From: Methylobacterium isbiliense
GTDB taxonomy: Bacteria; Pseudomonadota; Alphaproteobacteria; Rhizobiales; Beijerinckiaceae
Length of the DNA: 64,000 bases
Assembly: GCF_022179325.1 (NCBI RefSeq)
Contig: NZ_BPQQ01000018.1
Coordinates: 62,001 to 126,000 of the forward strand
Reading direction: 5' to 3'
Made by a program: the position numbers and the translations under genes. Positions 9,434 through 20,636 of this stretch are shown piece by piece. Each line of letters starts with the position of its first letter. The first letter of the stretch is position 1. The notes beneath the pieces were generated by a model that was not told the origin of the DNA, did not search any database, and was given only the letters and a program-made list of their open reading frames with translations.

Positions 9434-11555
9434 AGGGCGTGTCGGTCTCGGCCGCCGCCTCGGCAGCCCTGGCGCGCGAGGCCATCACCGCGTGTGCGGC
9501 CGCGCTCGGCGCGCCGTTGCCGCCAGAGACGCTGACGGTCGGGACGGCGAACGGGATGCCCTCGGCCGCGAACGCCTCCTTGATCAGCGCGTAGGCGCGG
9601 CGGCGGATCACGAACTGCTCGCCGGGCCGGGTCATCATCTTCAGCCGCACCTGGATCGCGTAGTCGCCGAAGGCCTCGACGCCCTGCATCTTGAGGGTTT
9701 CGAGGATGTGCGGGGCGAAATCCGGGTCGGCCGCCAGCGTCCGGCCGACCTCCTTCACGATGCGCTTCACCCGGGCGAGGTCGGTCTCGTAGGGCACGCC
9801 GATCGACAGCTTGTCGATCACCCAGTCGCGCGAGTAGTTCGTGATGGTGGAGAGGGCGCCGAACGGCACCGTGTGCAGCGCGCCGCGGTGGTGGCGCAGC
9901 TTGATCGAGCGCAGCGAGAACGCCTCCACGGTGCCCTTGATGCGCCCGCTCTCGATGTACTCGCCGACCCGGAACGCGTCGTCGAGCAGGAAGAACATCC
10001 CCGAGAGGATGTCCTTGACCAGGGTCTGGGCACCGAAGCCGACGGCGATCCCGACCACGCCCGCCCCCGCGAGCAGCGGCCCGACCTCGACGCCGAGGGT
10101 CGCGAGCGCCATGAGGCCGGCCACCGCCATCAGGCCGGCCAGCAGCAGGTTGCGCAGCACCGGCAGCAGCGTGCGCAGGCGCTGGCGGCGGCGCAGCTCC
10201 GCCTCGGTGGCGCCCGCCGGCGCGTCGGCCTCGCTCAGGCGCTGATCGATCCAGCCGCGCGCGACCTGCCAGACGAAATCCGCGCCCAGCACCACGATGG
10301 CGAGGTCCAGCGCCCCGCGGGCGACCCGCTCGACCGGCGTCCCGCGCGCCGTCAGCGTGGTGAGATCGATGCCGAGGATGCGCGCGATCACCAGCGCGCC
10401 CCCGACGACCAGCGCGATGCGCAAGGCCCCCTGGAGCGCGACCACCGCGAGCGGGCGCGCCCCGGCCTCCGGCGCTCCCTCCGCGGCCGGCCGTAGCAGG
10501 TGGCCGACGATCCGGCGCAGGCCGCGATGGCCGAGCACCAGCACGAAGGCCGTGACCCCGACGAAGAACGCCGCCGCGGCCCCCGCCAGGGCCGTGAGCC
10601 AGAGGCCGACGAGGTAGACGGAGACGAGCCATCCCGCCGCGTCGCGCCGCCCGCGCGCGGCGCGCGGCCCGCCGTCCGGACCGGGCCGGTTCCAGAGCGC
10701 GGCGAGCGCCAGGACCAGCGCGACGAGGCCGGCGAGCAGGCCCACGAGGCTGCGCGCGGTCGGGCTTCCGCCGAGCACGGGCACGAGGTCGAAGCTCGCC
10801 TTGCCGAACGCGAAGGCGCCGACCACCGCGGCCGACCATGCGCACCAGTAGCGCGCGGCCTCGGTGCCCATCGGCAGCAGCCGGAAGCGCTCGGCGTCGG
10901 GCGCCAGCACGACGTCGCCGCCGACCCGGGTGAGCCGCACCGTGAGGAAGACCAGGAGGTAGGCCAGCAGCACCTCCTGGAGGAGCGGCGGCCACGCGAA
11001 GACCAGGAAGACCCCGAGGCTCCCGGCCGCGAAGGCCGCCACGAGGCCGATGCCGTAGAGCGCCCGCCATCCGGTCGCGGCGAGACGCTCCTCCACGGTC
11101 GCGACGGGCAGGGCCTCCATCCGCCGGCGCAGGTCGCCCGAGAGATGCCGGAAGACCGCCTGGGCGGCGAAGCCCAGCCCCGCGAAGGCGAGGATGAGGC
11201 CGGCGGCGGCCGGAAGGCCGCGGTCGCCGGCCTCCGCCATCAGCCGCCCGCGCATCCCCGCGACCTCGCCCGGCAGGCGCGGCACGCCCGCCGCTAGGTC
11301 GCGCAGGACGTCGCGCGCCGCGTCGAGATGGCGCCCCCTCATCGGTTCCGGCGCCGCCGGAGGGATGTCCGCCGCACGCGTCCCCTCGCGCTCCAGCCAC
11401 GCCCGCAGGCCGGGACGTTCGAGGAGGTCGGAGAGGGCGCGCAGATCCTCGGGGCGCGGGTTCTCTGGGATGGGGGCGGGCTGTCCGCCCGCCGGGACGG
11501 CGGCGCAGATGAGCGCGAGGACGAGGGCGGCGCGGGGGGCGAACGACCCGGACAT
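9432..11555 (-). CDS. MscS-family mechanosensitive ion channel, large multi-TM form
   Basis: 707 aa from the ATG at 11555; the longer open frame upstream is antisense to the TauE gene. An N-terminal signal-like helix (ALVLALICAAVPAGG) and a soluble periplasmic region precede about ten predicted membrane helices. The C-terminal third is a canonical MscS core: pore helix LLAGAGVVGIAVGFGAQTLV, then KDILSGMFFLLDDAFRVGEY, and a cytoplasmic cage with PFGALSTITNYSRDW. The Gly/Ala-packed pore helix and the FGAQ...D pattern are diagnostic. Such long channels (MscK/YbdG/YnaI type) release solutes on hypo-osmotic shock. The C-terminus is a low-complexity Ala-rich tail. Divergent from the TauE operon. 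Confidence 0.9.
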   Translation of the reverse strand: MSGSFAPRAALVLALICAAVPAGGQPAPIPENPRPEDLRALSDLLERPGLRAWLEREGTRAADIPPAAPEPMRGRHLDAARDVLRDLAAGVPRLPGEVAGMRGRLMAEAGDRGLPAAAGLILAFAGLGFAAQAVFRHLSGDLRRRMEALPVATVEERLAATGWRALYGIGLVAAFAAGSLGVFLVFAWPPLLQEVLLAYLLVFLTVRLTRVGGDVVLAPDAERFRLLPMGTEAARYWCAWSAAVVGAFAFGKASFDLVPVLGGSPTARSLVGLLAGLVALVLALAALWNRPGPDGGPRAARGRRDAAGWLVSVYLVGLWLTALAGAAAAFFVGVTAFVLVLGHRGLRRIVGHLLRPAAEGAPEAGARPLAVVALQGALRIALVVGGALVIARILGIDLTTLTARGTPVERVARGALDLAIVVLGADFVWQVARGWIDQRLSEADAPAGATEAELRRRQRLRTLLPVLRNLLLAGLMAVAGLMALATLGVEVGPLLAGAGVVGIAVGFGAQTLVKDILSGMFFLLDDAFRVGEYIESGRIKGTVEAFSLRSIKLRHHRGALHTVPFGALSTITNYSRDWVIDKLSIGVPYETDLARVKRIVKEVGRTLAADPDFAPHILETLKMQGVEAFGDYAIQVRLKMMTRPGEQFVIRRRAYALIKEAFAAEGIPFAVPTVSVSGGNGAPSAAAHAVMASRARAAEAAAETDTP

Positions 11556-11816
11556 GCTGGTGCCGATGCGTGCTGCCGCGCAGCGTGAGCCCGCAGAATA
11601 CGATCTTATGGCCGGGCGGCAAAGCGCGGCCGTAAGGGCAGGTGCGTGGCCGCGCCGCATGGTCGTGGCAGCGCCACGCGGTCGCGGCAGGGCCACGCTG
11701 GATGATCCGCTCCCGGCTGAACAACCGCCGGACGACCGAGGATCCGAGCCGGCCGAGTGGCCGAGTTGCGCCAAGCGGCCTAGATGAGGCGCAGCGACAA
11801 CCGGATGGTCCTGGCG

Positions 11817-12740
11817 GTGCAGTTCTATCTTCCGATCGCCGAGATGCCGGTGAGCGTGCTGATGCTCCTCGGGCTCGGGGCGGCGGTGGGCTTCATCTCC
11901 GGGGTCTTCGGCATCGGCGGCGGCTTCCTGATGACGCCAGTGCTGATCGTGATGGGGATCCCGCCCGCGGTCGCGGTGGCGACGCAGGGCGCGCCCATCG
12001 TCGCCTCCTCCACCACCAGCGTGCTCGCGGCCCTGCGGCGGCGGGCGATCGACCTCAGGCTCGGGCTGGTGCTGGTGGGCGGCGGCCTCGTGGGCTCGGC
12101 GCTCGGGGTCTGGTTCTTCGCCGCCCTGCGCCGGGCGGGCCAGCTCGACCTCTTCATCACCCTCGCCTACGTGACGCTGTTCACGGTCGTCGGCGGGCTG
12201 ATGCTGGTCGAGGTGCTGCGCGGCCTCTGGGCGCGGCGGGGCGGCCGGGCGGCCTCGGTGCGCCTGGGGCGCGAGCACCCGCCCTACATGGGCTGGCCGC
12301 TGCGGATGCGCTTTCCCCGCTCGCGCCTCTACGCCAGCGTGATCCCGATCCTCGGGCTCGCCCTGTTCGTGGGCTTCGCGGGCGCGGTGCTCGGCATCGG
12401 CGGCGGCTTCATCATGGTGCCGGCGCTCCTCTACCTCCTGCGGGTGCCGACCGGGGTGGTGGTGGGCACCTCGCAGTTTCAGATCCTCTGGACCACCCTC
12501 GTCGCCCTGGTGCTGCACGCGGTGCAGAACCAAGCGGTCGACATCGTGCTCGCGGTGATCCTGATCGCCGGGGGCGTCTTCGGCGCACAGTTCGGCGCCC
12601 GGGCCGGGCGCAACCTGCGCGCCGACACCTTCCGGCTCCTGCTGGCGGTGCTCGTGCTCGCCGTCGACCTGCGCTTCATCCTCGAACTGACCCTGCGGCC
12701 GGCCGAGCCGTTCTCGATCGTCGTCGCGGAGGGGCGGTGA
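11817..12740 (+). CDS. TauE/SafE (TSUP) family membrane transporter
   Basis: 307 aa if it starts at the GTG at 11817 (VQFYLPIAEMPVSVLMLLG), which fits homologous starts; ATGs at 11805 and 11784 are in frame. There are two half-repeats, each with the TSUP glycine motif: GFISGVFGIGGGFLMTP near the N-terminus and GAVLGIGGGFIMVPALLY in the second half. This gives about eight helices. The family exports sulfite, sulfoacetate or related organosulfur anions. Its stop overlaps the next gene's start by one base (TGATG), followed by DUF3429. TauE plus TIGR02186 is a recurrent alphaproteobacterial pairing, so the transporter and the periplasmic-facing partner probably work together. Confidence 0.88.
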   Translation: MQFYLPIAEMPVSVLMLLGLGAAVGFISGVFGIGGGFLMTPVLIVMGIPPAVAVATQGAPIVASSTTSVLAALRRRAIDLRLGLVLVGGGLVGSALGVWFFAALRRAGQLDLFITLAYVTLFTVVGGLMLVEVLRGLWARRGGRAASVRLGREHPPYMGWPLRMRFPRSRLYASVIPILGLALFVGFAGAVLGIGGGFIMVPALLYLLRVPTGVVVGTSQFQILWTTLVALVLHAVQNQAVDIVLAVILIAGGVFGAQFGARAGRNLRADTFRLLLAVLVLAVDLRFILELTLRPAEPFSIVVAEGR

Positions 12741-13501
12741 TGCGCGCCGGCCTCCTCGGTCTCGCGGGCCTTCTGGCGGCGGGGGCCGCTGAGGCCGAGA
12801 CGCTGGTGGTCAGCCTGTCGTTCAGCCGGCTCGCCGTCACCTCGACCTATACCGGTTCCTCGCTCGCGGTGTTCGGCGCCATCGAGCGGGACGGGCAGGC
12901 GGCGGCGCGCGCGGGCGCCTATGACATCGTGGTGACGATCCGCGGGCCGCGCCAGTCGCTCACGGTGCGCGAGAAACAGGCGCTGGGGCCGCTCTTCGTC
13001 AACCGCGACCAGCAAAAATTCGGCGACGTGCCGAGCTTCCTCGCGGTGCTCGCCTCCCGGCCGCTGCCTGAGATCGCCGACCCGGAGACGCGGGCGCGGC
13101 TGCGCCTGGGGCTCGGCGCCATCGTGGCCGCGCCCGGCCTGACGCTGGCGCGCGGCGGGGCCGAGGATCCGTTCCGCGACGCGCTCCTGCGCCTGCGCCG
13201 GGCGGAGCGGCTCTACGTCGAGAACGAGGCGGGCGTGCGCTTCCTCTCGCCGGCGGTGTTTCGCACCGGTGCGGCGCTGCCCGCCACCGCACCGGTGGGT
13301 GCCTACGACGTCGAGGTGACGCTGCTCGCGGGCGGCGTGCCGCTGGCGCGCGAGAGCGCCCGCTTCGACCTCGTCAAGGCGGGGTTCGAGCAGCAGATGG
13401 CGAGCTTCGCCCGCGACTGGTCGCTGCCCTACGGGCTCGCCACGGGCGTGCTGGCGCTGCTGTCGGGCTGGCTTGCCAGCGTGATCTTCCGGAGGGATTG
13501 A
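12740..13501 (+). CDS. TIGR02186 family membrane-anchored protein
   Basis: 253 aa. An N-terminal signal peptide (LLGLAGLLAAGAAEAE) is followed by an extracytoplasmic domain containing VSLSFSRLAVTSTYTGSSL, VTIRGPRQSLTVREK and ARFDLVKAGFEQQM. One C-terminal membrane helix (YGLATGVLALLSGWLASVIF) ends in a short RRD tail. This layout and the motif VKxGFEQ are those of TIGR02186, a family of unknown role encoded next to TauE/SafE transporters. It overlaps the TauE stop by one base and is followed with no gap by DUF3429, so the three form one operon. A periplasmic accessory or sensor for the exporter is a reasonable inference. Confidence 0.85.
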   Translation: MRAGLLGLAGLLAAGAAEAETLVVSLSFSRLAVTSTYTGSSLAVFGAIERDGQAAARAGAYDIVVTIRGPRQSLTVREKQALGPLFVNRDQQKFGDVPSFLAVLASRPLPEIADPETRARLRLGLGAIVAAPGLTLARGGAEDPFRDALLRLRRAERLYVENEAGVRFLSPAVFRTGAALPATAPVGAYDVEVTLLAGGVPLARESARFDLVKAGFEQQMASFARDWSLPYGLATGVLALLSGWLASVIFRRD

Positions 13502-13939
13502 ATGGACCGCGATGCTCCCGCCCCTGCCGCCGCTCTCGTGCTGGGTGCCGCGGGCCTGATCCCCTTCGTGGGCCTGAGCCTGCTCGCGATCCTCGGCCGG
13601 GCCGACCTGTTCGGGCTGCCGGTGAGGCCGGCGCTGGCGGCCTACGCGGCGATCATCGCCTCCTTTCTCGGCGGCATCCGCTGGGGGCTCGCGGCCCGGG
13701 GCGGCGGGGGCGCCGACTACCTGATCGCCGTCCTGCCCTCGCTCCTCGCCTGGGCGGCGCTCGCCGCCCCCGCCCCGTGGGACCTGCGGCTCATCGGCGC
13801 CCTGGTGCTGGCCTGGGGCGCCGTGGATCAGGACCTGCCGCGCCGGGGCCTCGCGCCCCGCTGGCTCGGGCGCCTGCGGCTCGCCCTCTCGGGCGTCGCC
13901 GGCCTCGCGCTGCTCGCGGCCGGCTATCTCGGGGCCTGA
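13502..13939 (+). CDS. DUF3429 domain-containing membrane protein
   Basis: 145 aa with about five hydrophobic helices. The motif [17 protein letters not shown] in the first half is the DUF3429 signature (FxGGxxWG), followed by [10 protein letters not shown] and a C-terminal helix [16 protein letters not shown]. The family is an uncharacterised inner-membrane protein common in proteobacteria. The ATG directly abuts the TIGR02186 stop, indicating translational coupling with the TauE operon. The last 16 bp overlap the 3' end of the convergent LysR gene. Confidence 0.8.
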   Translation: MDRDAPAPAAALVLGAAGLIPFVGLSLLAILGRADLFGLPVRPALAAYAAIIASFLGGIRWGLAARGGGGADYLIAVLPSLLAWAALAAPAPWDLRLIGALVLAWGAVDQDLPRRGLAPRWLGRLRLALSGVAGLALLAAGYLGA

Positions 13940-14847
13940 TCCGCCCAGGGCGCCCCCGCGAACTGCCGCTCCAGGAAGCCGATCAGGGCCGAGACCCGGG
14001 CCGGCCGCAGGGTGCCCGGCGGCATCACGAGGTTGAGGGCGATCGGCGGCGGCGCCCAGTCGGGCATCACCCGCTCCAGCCGCCCGGCCGCGAGATCCTC
14101 CCAGATCAGGAAGTCGGGCTGCACCGCGAGCCCGAGCCCGGCCCGCAGGGCCGGCGTCAGCGCGTCCGCGTTGTTGGCACGCAGGCGCCCGGCGGGCGTC
14201 ACCGCCACGTCGCGGCCCTCGGCATCCGCGAAGTGCCAGCGCTCCGGGTTCGGCAGGTAGGCGTAGCCCAGGCAGGCATGGCCCGCGAGGTCGTGCGGAT
14301 GGGCCGGGCGGCCGTGCCGGTCAAGATAGGCCGGGGCGGCGACGAGGGAGCGGCGCACCGCGCAGAGCCGGCGCACCTGCAGAGAGGAATCGGCGAGCGC
14401 CGCGATGCGCAGGCCGAGGTCGAACCCGCCGCCGACGAGGTCGACCAGCGCGTCGCTCAGGTGCAGGTCGATGGCGACCTCCGGGTGCTCGGCCAGGAAG
14501 GCCGGCAGGCGCGGGCTCAGATGCGCGAGGCCGAAGGACATCGGCGCGGCGAGCCGCACGAGGCCGCGGGGCTGGCGGGCGGCGGCCTGCGCGTCGGCCT
14601 CCGCCGCCTCGCCCGCCGCGAGGATGCGGCTCGCGCCCTCCAGCGCCGACCGGCCGGCTTCCGTGAGCGCGAGCCGCCGGGAGGTGCGATGCAGCAGGCT
14701 CGTGCCGAGCCGGGCTTCGAGCCGGCTCACCGCCTTCGAGACGGTGGCGGTCGAGACGCCGAGATCCGCCGCCGCGCGGGAGAACGAGCCGGCCTGCGCC
14801 ACGCGGGCGAAGACCGCCCAGGCCTCGAAGTCGGGAAGGACCGCCAT
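13924..14847 (-). CDS. LysR-family transcriptional regulator
   Basis: 307 aa from the ATG at 14847. The N-terminal winged helix-turn-helix reads [20 protein letters not shown], then [20 protein letters not shown] and [14 protein letters not shown], a textbook LysR domain. The remainder is the periplasmic-binding-like effector domain. The substitution of [10 protein letters not shown] in the recognition helix and the subgroup motifs ([25 protein letters not shown]) place it in the CrgA/DmlR-like branch. It is divergent from the dioxygenase gene at 14965 with 117 bp between starts and a perfect inverted repeat in the gap, so it most likely controls that gene and itself in response to an aromatic or quinone-type ligand. 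Confidence 0.9.
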   Translation of the reverse strand: MAVLPDFEAWAVFARVAQAGSFSRAAADLGVSTATVSKAVSRLEARLGTSLLHRTSRRLALTEAGRSALEGASRILAAGEAAEADAQAAARQPRGLVRLAAPMSFGLAHLSPRLPAFLAEHPEVAIDLHLSDALVDLVGGGFDLGLRIAALADSSLQVRRLCAVRRSLVAAPAYLDRHGRPAHPHDLAGHACLGYAYLPNPERWHFADAEGRDVAVTPAGRLRANNADALTPALRAGLGLAVQPDFLIWEDLAAGRLERVMPDWAPPPIALNLVMPPGTLRPARVSALIGFLERQFAGAPWADQAPR

Positions 14848-14860
14848 TGTGGAGAATTCC

Positions 14861-14884
14861 GAAACGATGCCTTTCCATCGTTTC
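14861..14884. promoter_or_regulatory. LysR operator candidate between lysR and dioxygenase gene
   Basis: GAAACGATG-N6-CATCGTTTC, a 9-bp perfect inverted repeat 14 bp upstream of the regulator start and 81 bp upstream of the dioxygenase start. An imperfect or perfect dyad in a divergent gap is the usual LysR recognition site. Confidence 0.65.
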
Positions 14885-14964
14885 CGTTCTCGCGGATGAG
14901 GGCAAGGCCTAGATACCGCCTCGACACCGGGACCCGCGACGGTCCCCGCCCCGAGGAGGCAGCC

Positions 14965-15894
14965 ATGACCGCCACCGGCCTTCACCACGTCACCGCGATC
15001 TCCGGCCCCGCCCGGCGCAACCTCGACTTCTACACCCGGGTCCTGGGCCTGCGCCTCGTCAAGAAGACCGTGAACTTCGACGATCCGGGCACCTACCACC
15101 TCTATTACGGCGACGAGGCGGGGCAGCCCGGCACGATCCTGACCTTCTTCCCGTGGGAGAATGTCGCGCCGGGCCGCGTCGGCCTCGGCGAGACGCAGGA
15201 GACGGCCCTGCGCGTGCCGCGCGGCTCCATCGGCTACTGGACCCACCGCCTCGTCGCGGCCGGCGTCCCGCACGAGGCCCCGGCCCAGATCCTCGGCGAG
15301 ACGGTGCTGCCCTTCCGCGACCCCGACGGCCTGGCGCTCGCCCTCGTCGGGGTGACGGGGGCCGAGGCCGAGCCGGCCTGGACCGGGAGCGATGTCCCGG
15401 CCGAGCACGCGATCCGCGGCTTCCACGGCGTCACCCTGCTGCTGTGCGAGGCGGCGCCCACCGCGGCGATCCTCACCGACGTGCTCGGCCTGACGGAGAC
15501 CGGGCGGGAGGGCATGCTGACCCGGTTCTCCGGCACGGCGCCGCTCGGCGGTCACGTCACCCTGCGGGCGGTGGGCGACTTCCTGCGCGGCCGGCCGGGC
15601 GGCGGCTCGGTGCACCACATCGCCTTCCGGGCGGCGGACGACGCCGCGCAGGCCGCGATGGCGGAGCGCCTCGCCGCCGGGCACGGCCTCGCGGTGACCG
15701 AGCAGCGCGATCGCAACTACTTCCGGTCGGTGTACTTCCGCGAGCCGGGGGGCGTGCTGTTCGAGATCGCCACCGACGCGCCGGGCTTCGCGGCGGACGA
15801 GCCCGCCGGGAGCCTGGGGGAGACGCTCAAGCTGCCGGCCTTCCTGGAGCCGCACCGCCGCGAGATCGAGCGGGTGCTGCCGAAGGTGGCCTGA
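14965..15894 (+). CDS. VOC-family ring-cleaving dioxygenase (MhqO/LinE-like)
   Basis: 309 aa made of two glyoxalase/VOC modules. The N-terminal half begins [20 protein letters not shown] and carries [15 protein letters not shown]. The C-terminal half has [21 protein letters not shown] and [13 protein letters not shown]. His in GLHHVT, His in VHHIAF and Glu in LFEIATD fit the 2-His-1-carboxylate metal site. This sequence type is annotated as ring-cleaving (hydroquinone/catechol-like) dioxygenase and belongs to quinone-stress operons in other bacteria. It has a clear ribosome-binding site (GAGGAGGCAGCC). Single gene under the divergent LysR. The substrate is inferred, not shown. Confidence 0.85.
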   Translation: MTATGLHHVTAISGPARRNLDFYTRVLGLRLVKKTVNFDDPGTYHLYYGDEAGQPGTILTFFPWENVAPGRVGLGETQETALRVPRGSIGYWTHRLVAAGVPHEAPAQILGETVLPFRDPDGLALALVGVTGAEAEPAWTGSDVPAEHAIRGFHGVTLLLCEAAPTAAILTDVLGLTETGREGMLTRFSGTAPLGGHVTLRAVGDFLRGRPGGGSVHHIAFRAADDAAQAAMAERLAAGHGLAVTEQRDRNYFRSVYFREPGGVLFEIATDAPGFAADEPAGSLGETLKLPAFLEPHRREIERVLPKVA

Positions 15895-15915
15895 TCCCGC
15901 CCGGCTCCCGCCGGA

Positions 15916-15960
15916 CCGGGTGGCGCCGTGACCGGCTCCCGCCGGAGGGGCGCCGCCCGG
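15916..15960. terminator. convergent terminator hairpin after dioxygenase and sensor-kinase genes
   Basis: CCGGGTGGCGCC (15916-15927) pairs with GGCGCCGCCCGG (15949-15960), with one T-G wobble, around a 21-base loop. It lies exactly between two convergent genes. The loop itself contains a second copy of CCGGCTCCCGCCGGA seen just upstream. Confidence 0.5.
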
Positions 15961-18687
<2,727 letters not shown>

Positions 18688-18822
18688 GCGGACCCACCGG
18701 ATCAGGGGCGACGAAGGCCCCGACCTACGATATCTGCGTTAGCACTCTGACAACACTGGCCGGTCGGTCTATGCCCTCGGGCGCCGCGCACCGGCCCCGC
18801 GCCGTGAGGAGACCCCACACCC

Positions 18823-19782
18823 GTGCCATCCGTCGATGCGACGATCGGGATCCGCCCGGGCTCCGCCGCGGCCGGGGCGGCGAGCGCCGTCTACGGCCTG
18901 CCGCCCGCCGTGCTCGCCGAGGTGCCGTCCGGCGCGCTCCAGTTCTCCCCCACGATCCCGGGCTCGGCCGCCCTCGAGGATCTCGGCCCCGGCAGCCTCG
19001 ACTCCCTCGTCCTGCTGGCGCCGCCGGGCACGATCGAGCGGCGGGCCGCCCTGGCGCTCGGCCTTCGGGCGCTCGCCCCCGGCGGGTCCCTGACCGCGCT
19101 CGCGCCCAAGGACAGGGGCGGCACGCGGCTGTCGCGCGAACTCGCCGGTTTCGGCTGCGCGGTGGAGGAGGCCGCCAAGCGCCACCACCGCATCTGCCGC
19201 ACGCGTCGGCCGGCCGCGCCGACGGGGCTGGAGGAGGCGATCGCCGCAGGCGCCCCCCGGATGGTGCCCGAGATTGGCCTGTGGTCGCAGCCCGGCGTGT
19301 TCAGCTGGAACCGGATCGATCCGGGCACCGCGCTGCTGCTGGCCCACCTGCCGCCGCTCGCCGGGCGCGGCGGCGATCTCGGCTGCGGCATCGGGGTGAT
19401 CGCCCGGGCGGTGCTGGCCTCGCCCCGCGTCACGGCGCTGACCCTCGTCGACATCGACCGCCGGGCGGTGGAGGCGGCGCGCCGCAACCTCACCGATCCG
19501 CGCGCCCAGGTGGTCTGGGCGGATGCCCGGGTTGAGGGCGCGCTGCCGGAGCGGCTCGACTTCGTGGTCTCGAACCCGCCCTTCCACCACGAGGGGGCCG
19601 AGGATCAGGCGCTGGGCCAAACGCTCATCCGGCGTGCGGCCGCGGCGCTGCGGCCGGGGGGCAGCTTCTGGCTCACCGCCAACACGCACCTGCCCTACGA
19701 GGCGGTTCTGGCCGAGGCGTTCCGGCAGGTGACGCCGGTCGCCGCCGCGAACGGCTACAAGCTCTACGAGGCCCGCCGGTGA
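18823..19782 (+). CDS. rsmC: class I SAM-dependent methyltransferase, RsmC-like (16S rRNA m2G)
   Basis: 319 aa from a GTG at 18823. The domain pair fits RsmC: an N-terminal degenerate methyltransferase fold (about 1-150) and a catalytic C-terminal half with the SAM loop DLGCGIGVIARAV, acidic strand LTLVDIDRRAVEAARRN, and the catalytic NPPFHHEG (NPPF/Y of N-methyltransferases). RsmC methylates G1207 of 16S rRNA. The segment GLWSQPGVFSWNRIDPGTALL before the SAM motif is typical of the RsmC/RlmG group. Overlaps the following pseudouridine synthase by four bases (GTGA), pairing two ribosome-modifying enzymes in one operon. Target assignment is by family, not proof. Confidence 0.8.
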   Translation: MPSVDATIGIRPGSAAAGAASAVYGLPPAVLAEVPSGALQFSPTIPGSAALEDLGPGSLDSLVLLAPPGTIERRAALALGLRALAPGGSLTALAPKDRGGTRLSRELAGFGCAVEEAAKRHHRICRTRRPAAPTGLEEAIAAGAPRMVPEIGLWSQPGVFSWNRIDPGTALLLAHLPPLAGRGGDLGCGIGVIARAVLASPRVTALTLVDIDRRAVEAARRNLTDPRAQVVWADARVEGALPERLDFVVSNPPFHHEGAEDQALGQTLIRRAAAALRPGGSFWLTANTHLPYEAVLAEAFRQVTPVAAANGYKLYEARR

Positions 19783-20531
19783 GCGGCACGGTGCGGCTCG
19801 ACCGCCTGCTCGCCAATCTCGGCTACGGCTCGCGCCGGGAGATCCAGGCGCTGGCCCGCGCGGGCGCGATCCGCCTCGACGGTGCGCCCCTGCGGGAGGC
19901 CGACCGGCGCATCGCCGTGACGCGCGACCTCGCCGGCCGGCTCACCGTCGACGGCGAGGCCATGGACCCGCCGCCCGGCCTCGCCCTGATGCTGCACAAG
20001 CCGCTCGGGGTCACCTGCTCGCACAAGGAGGCGGGGCCCCTGGTCTACGGGCTGCTGCCGGAGCGCTGGCGCCGCCGCGACCCGCCGCTCTCCACGGTGG
20101 GCCGCCTCGACAAGGAAACCTCGGGCCTCCTGCTGCTCACCGACGACGGCGCGCTCCTGCACCGGATCATCTCCCCGAAGGCGAAGGTGGCCAAGCGCTA
20201 CCAAGTCACGCTGGATCGACCCTTGCGCGGCGACGAGGGCGCGGTCTTCGCCTCCGGCACCCTGATGCTGGAGGGCGAGGAGCGGCCTCTCCTGCCGGTC
20301 GCCCTGGAGGTGCACGGCCCGACGAGCGCCGCCGTGACCCTGACGGAGGGCCGCTACCACCAGGTCCGGCGGATGTTCGCGGCGCTGGGCAACCACGTCA
20401 CGGCGCTCCACCGCGACCGGATCGGCGCCCTCGCCCTGCCGGCCGATCTGGCGCCCGGGCAGTACCGCCTCCTCGGCGAGGCCGACGTGGCGGCCGTGTT
20501 CGCCGAGCCGGGGGAGGAGCCGGGCCGGTAG
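19779..20531 (+). CDS. rsuA: RsuA/RluB-family rRNA pseudouridine synthase
   Basis: 250 aa from a GTG overlapping the previous stop. An N-terminal S4 RNA-binding domain (VRLDRLLANLGYGSRREIQ) precedes the pseudouridine synthase core. Motif II is GRLDKETSGLLLLTDDG with catalytic Asp111. The KP-x-GV segment (LMLHKPLGVTCSH) and TEGRYHQVRRMFAALGNHV complete the RsuA subgroup pattern. It should isomerise a uridine in the small-subunit rRNA (U516 in E. coli RsuA), although RluB/E/F-type 23S targets cannot be excluded. Translation is coupled to the RsmC-like gene. Confidence 0.88.
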   Translation: MSGTVRLDRLLANLGYGSRREIQALARAGAIRLDGAPLREADRRIAVTRDLAGRLTVDGEAMDPPPGLALMLHKPLGVTCSHKEAGPLVYGLLPERWRRRDPPLSTVGRLDKETSGLLLLTDDGALLHRIISPKAKVAKRYQVTLDRPLRGDEGAVFASGTLMLEGEERPLLPVALEVHGPTSAAVTLTEGRYHQVRRMFAALGNHVTALHRDRIGALALPADLAPGQYRLLGEADVAAVFAEPGEEPGR

Positions 20532-20636
20532 GCGCGCCGTCCCGCACCAACGCTTCGGCCGGCGGCGACGCCCTTGGGCGAGGGCGGAGGCGCGACCATC
20601 CGTCCCCGACCTTCGGCACAAGCCCCCGGGCCGGCC

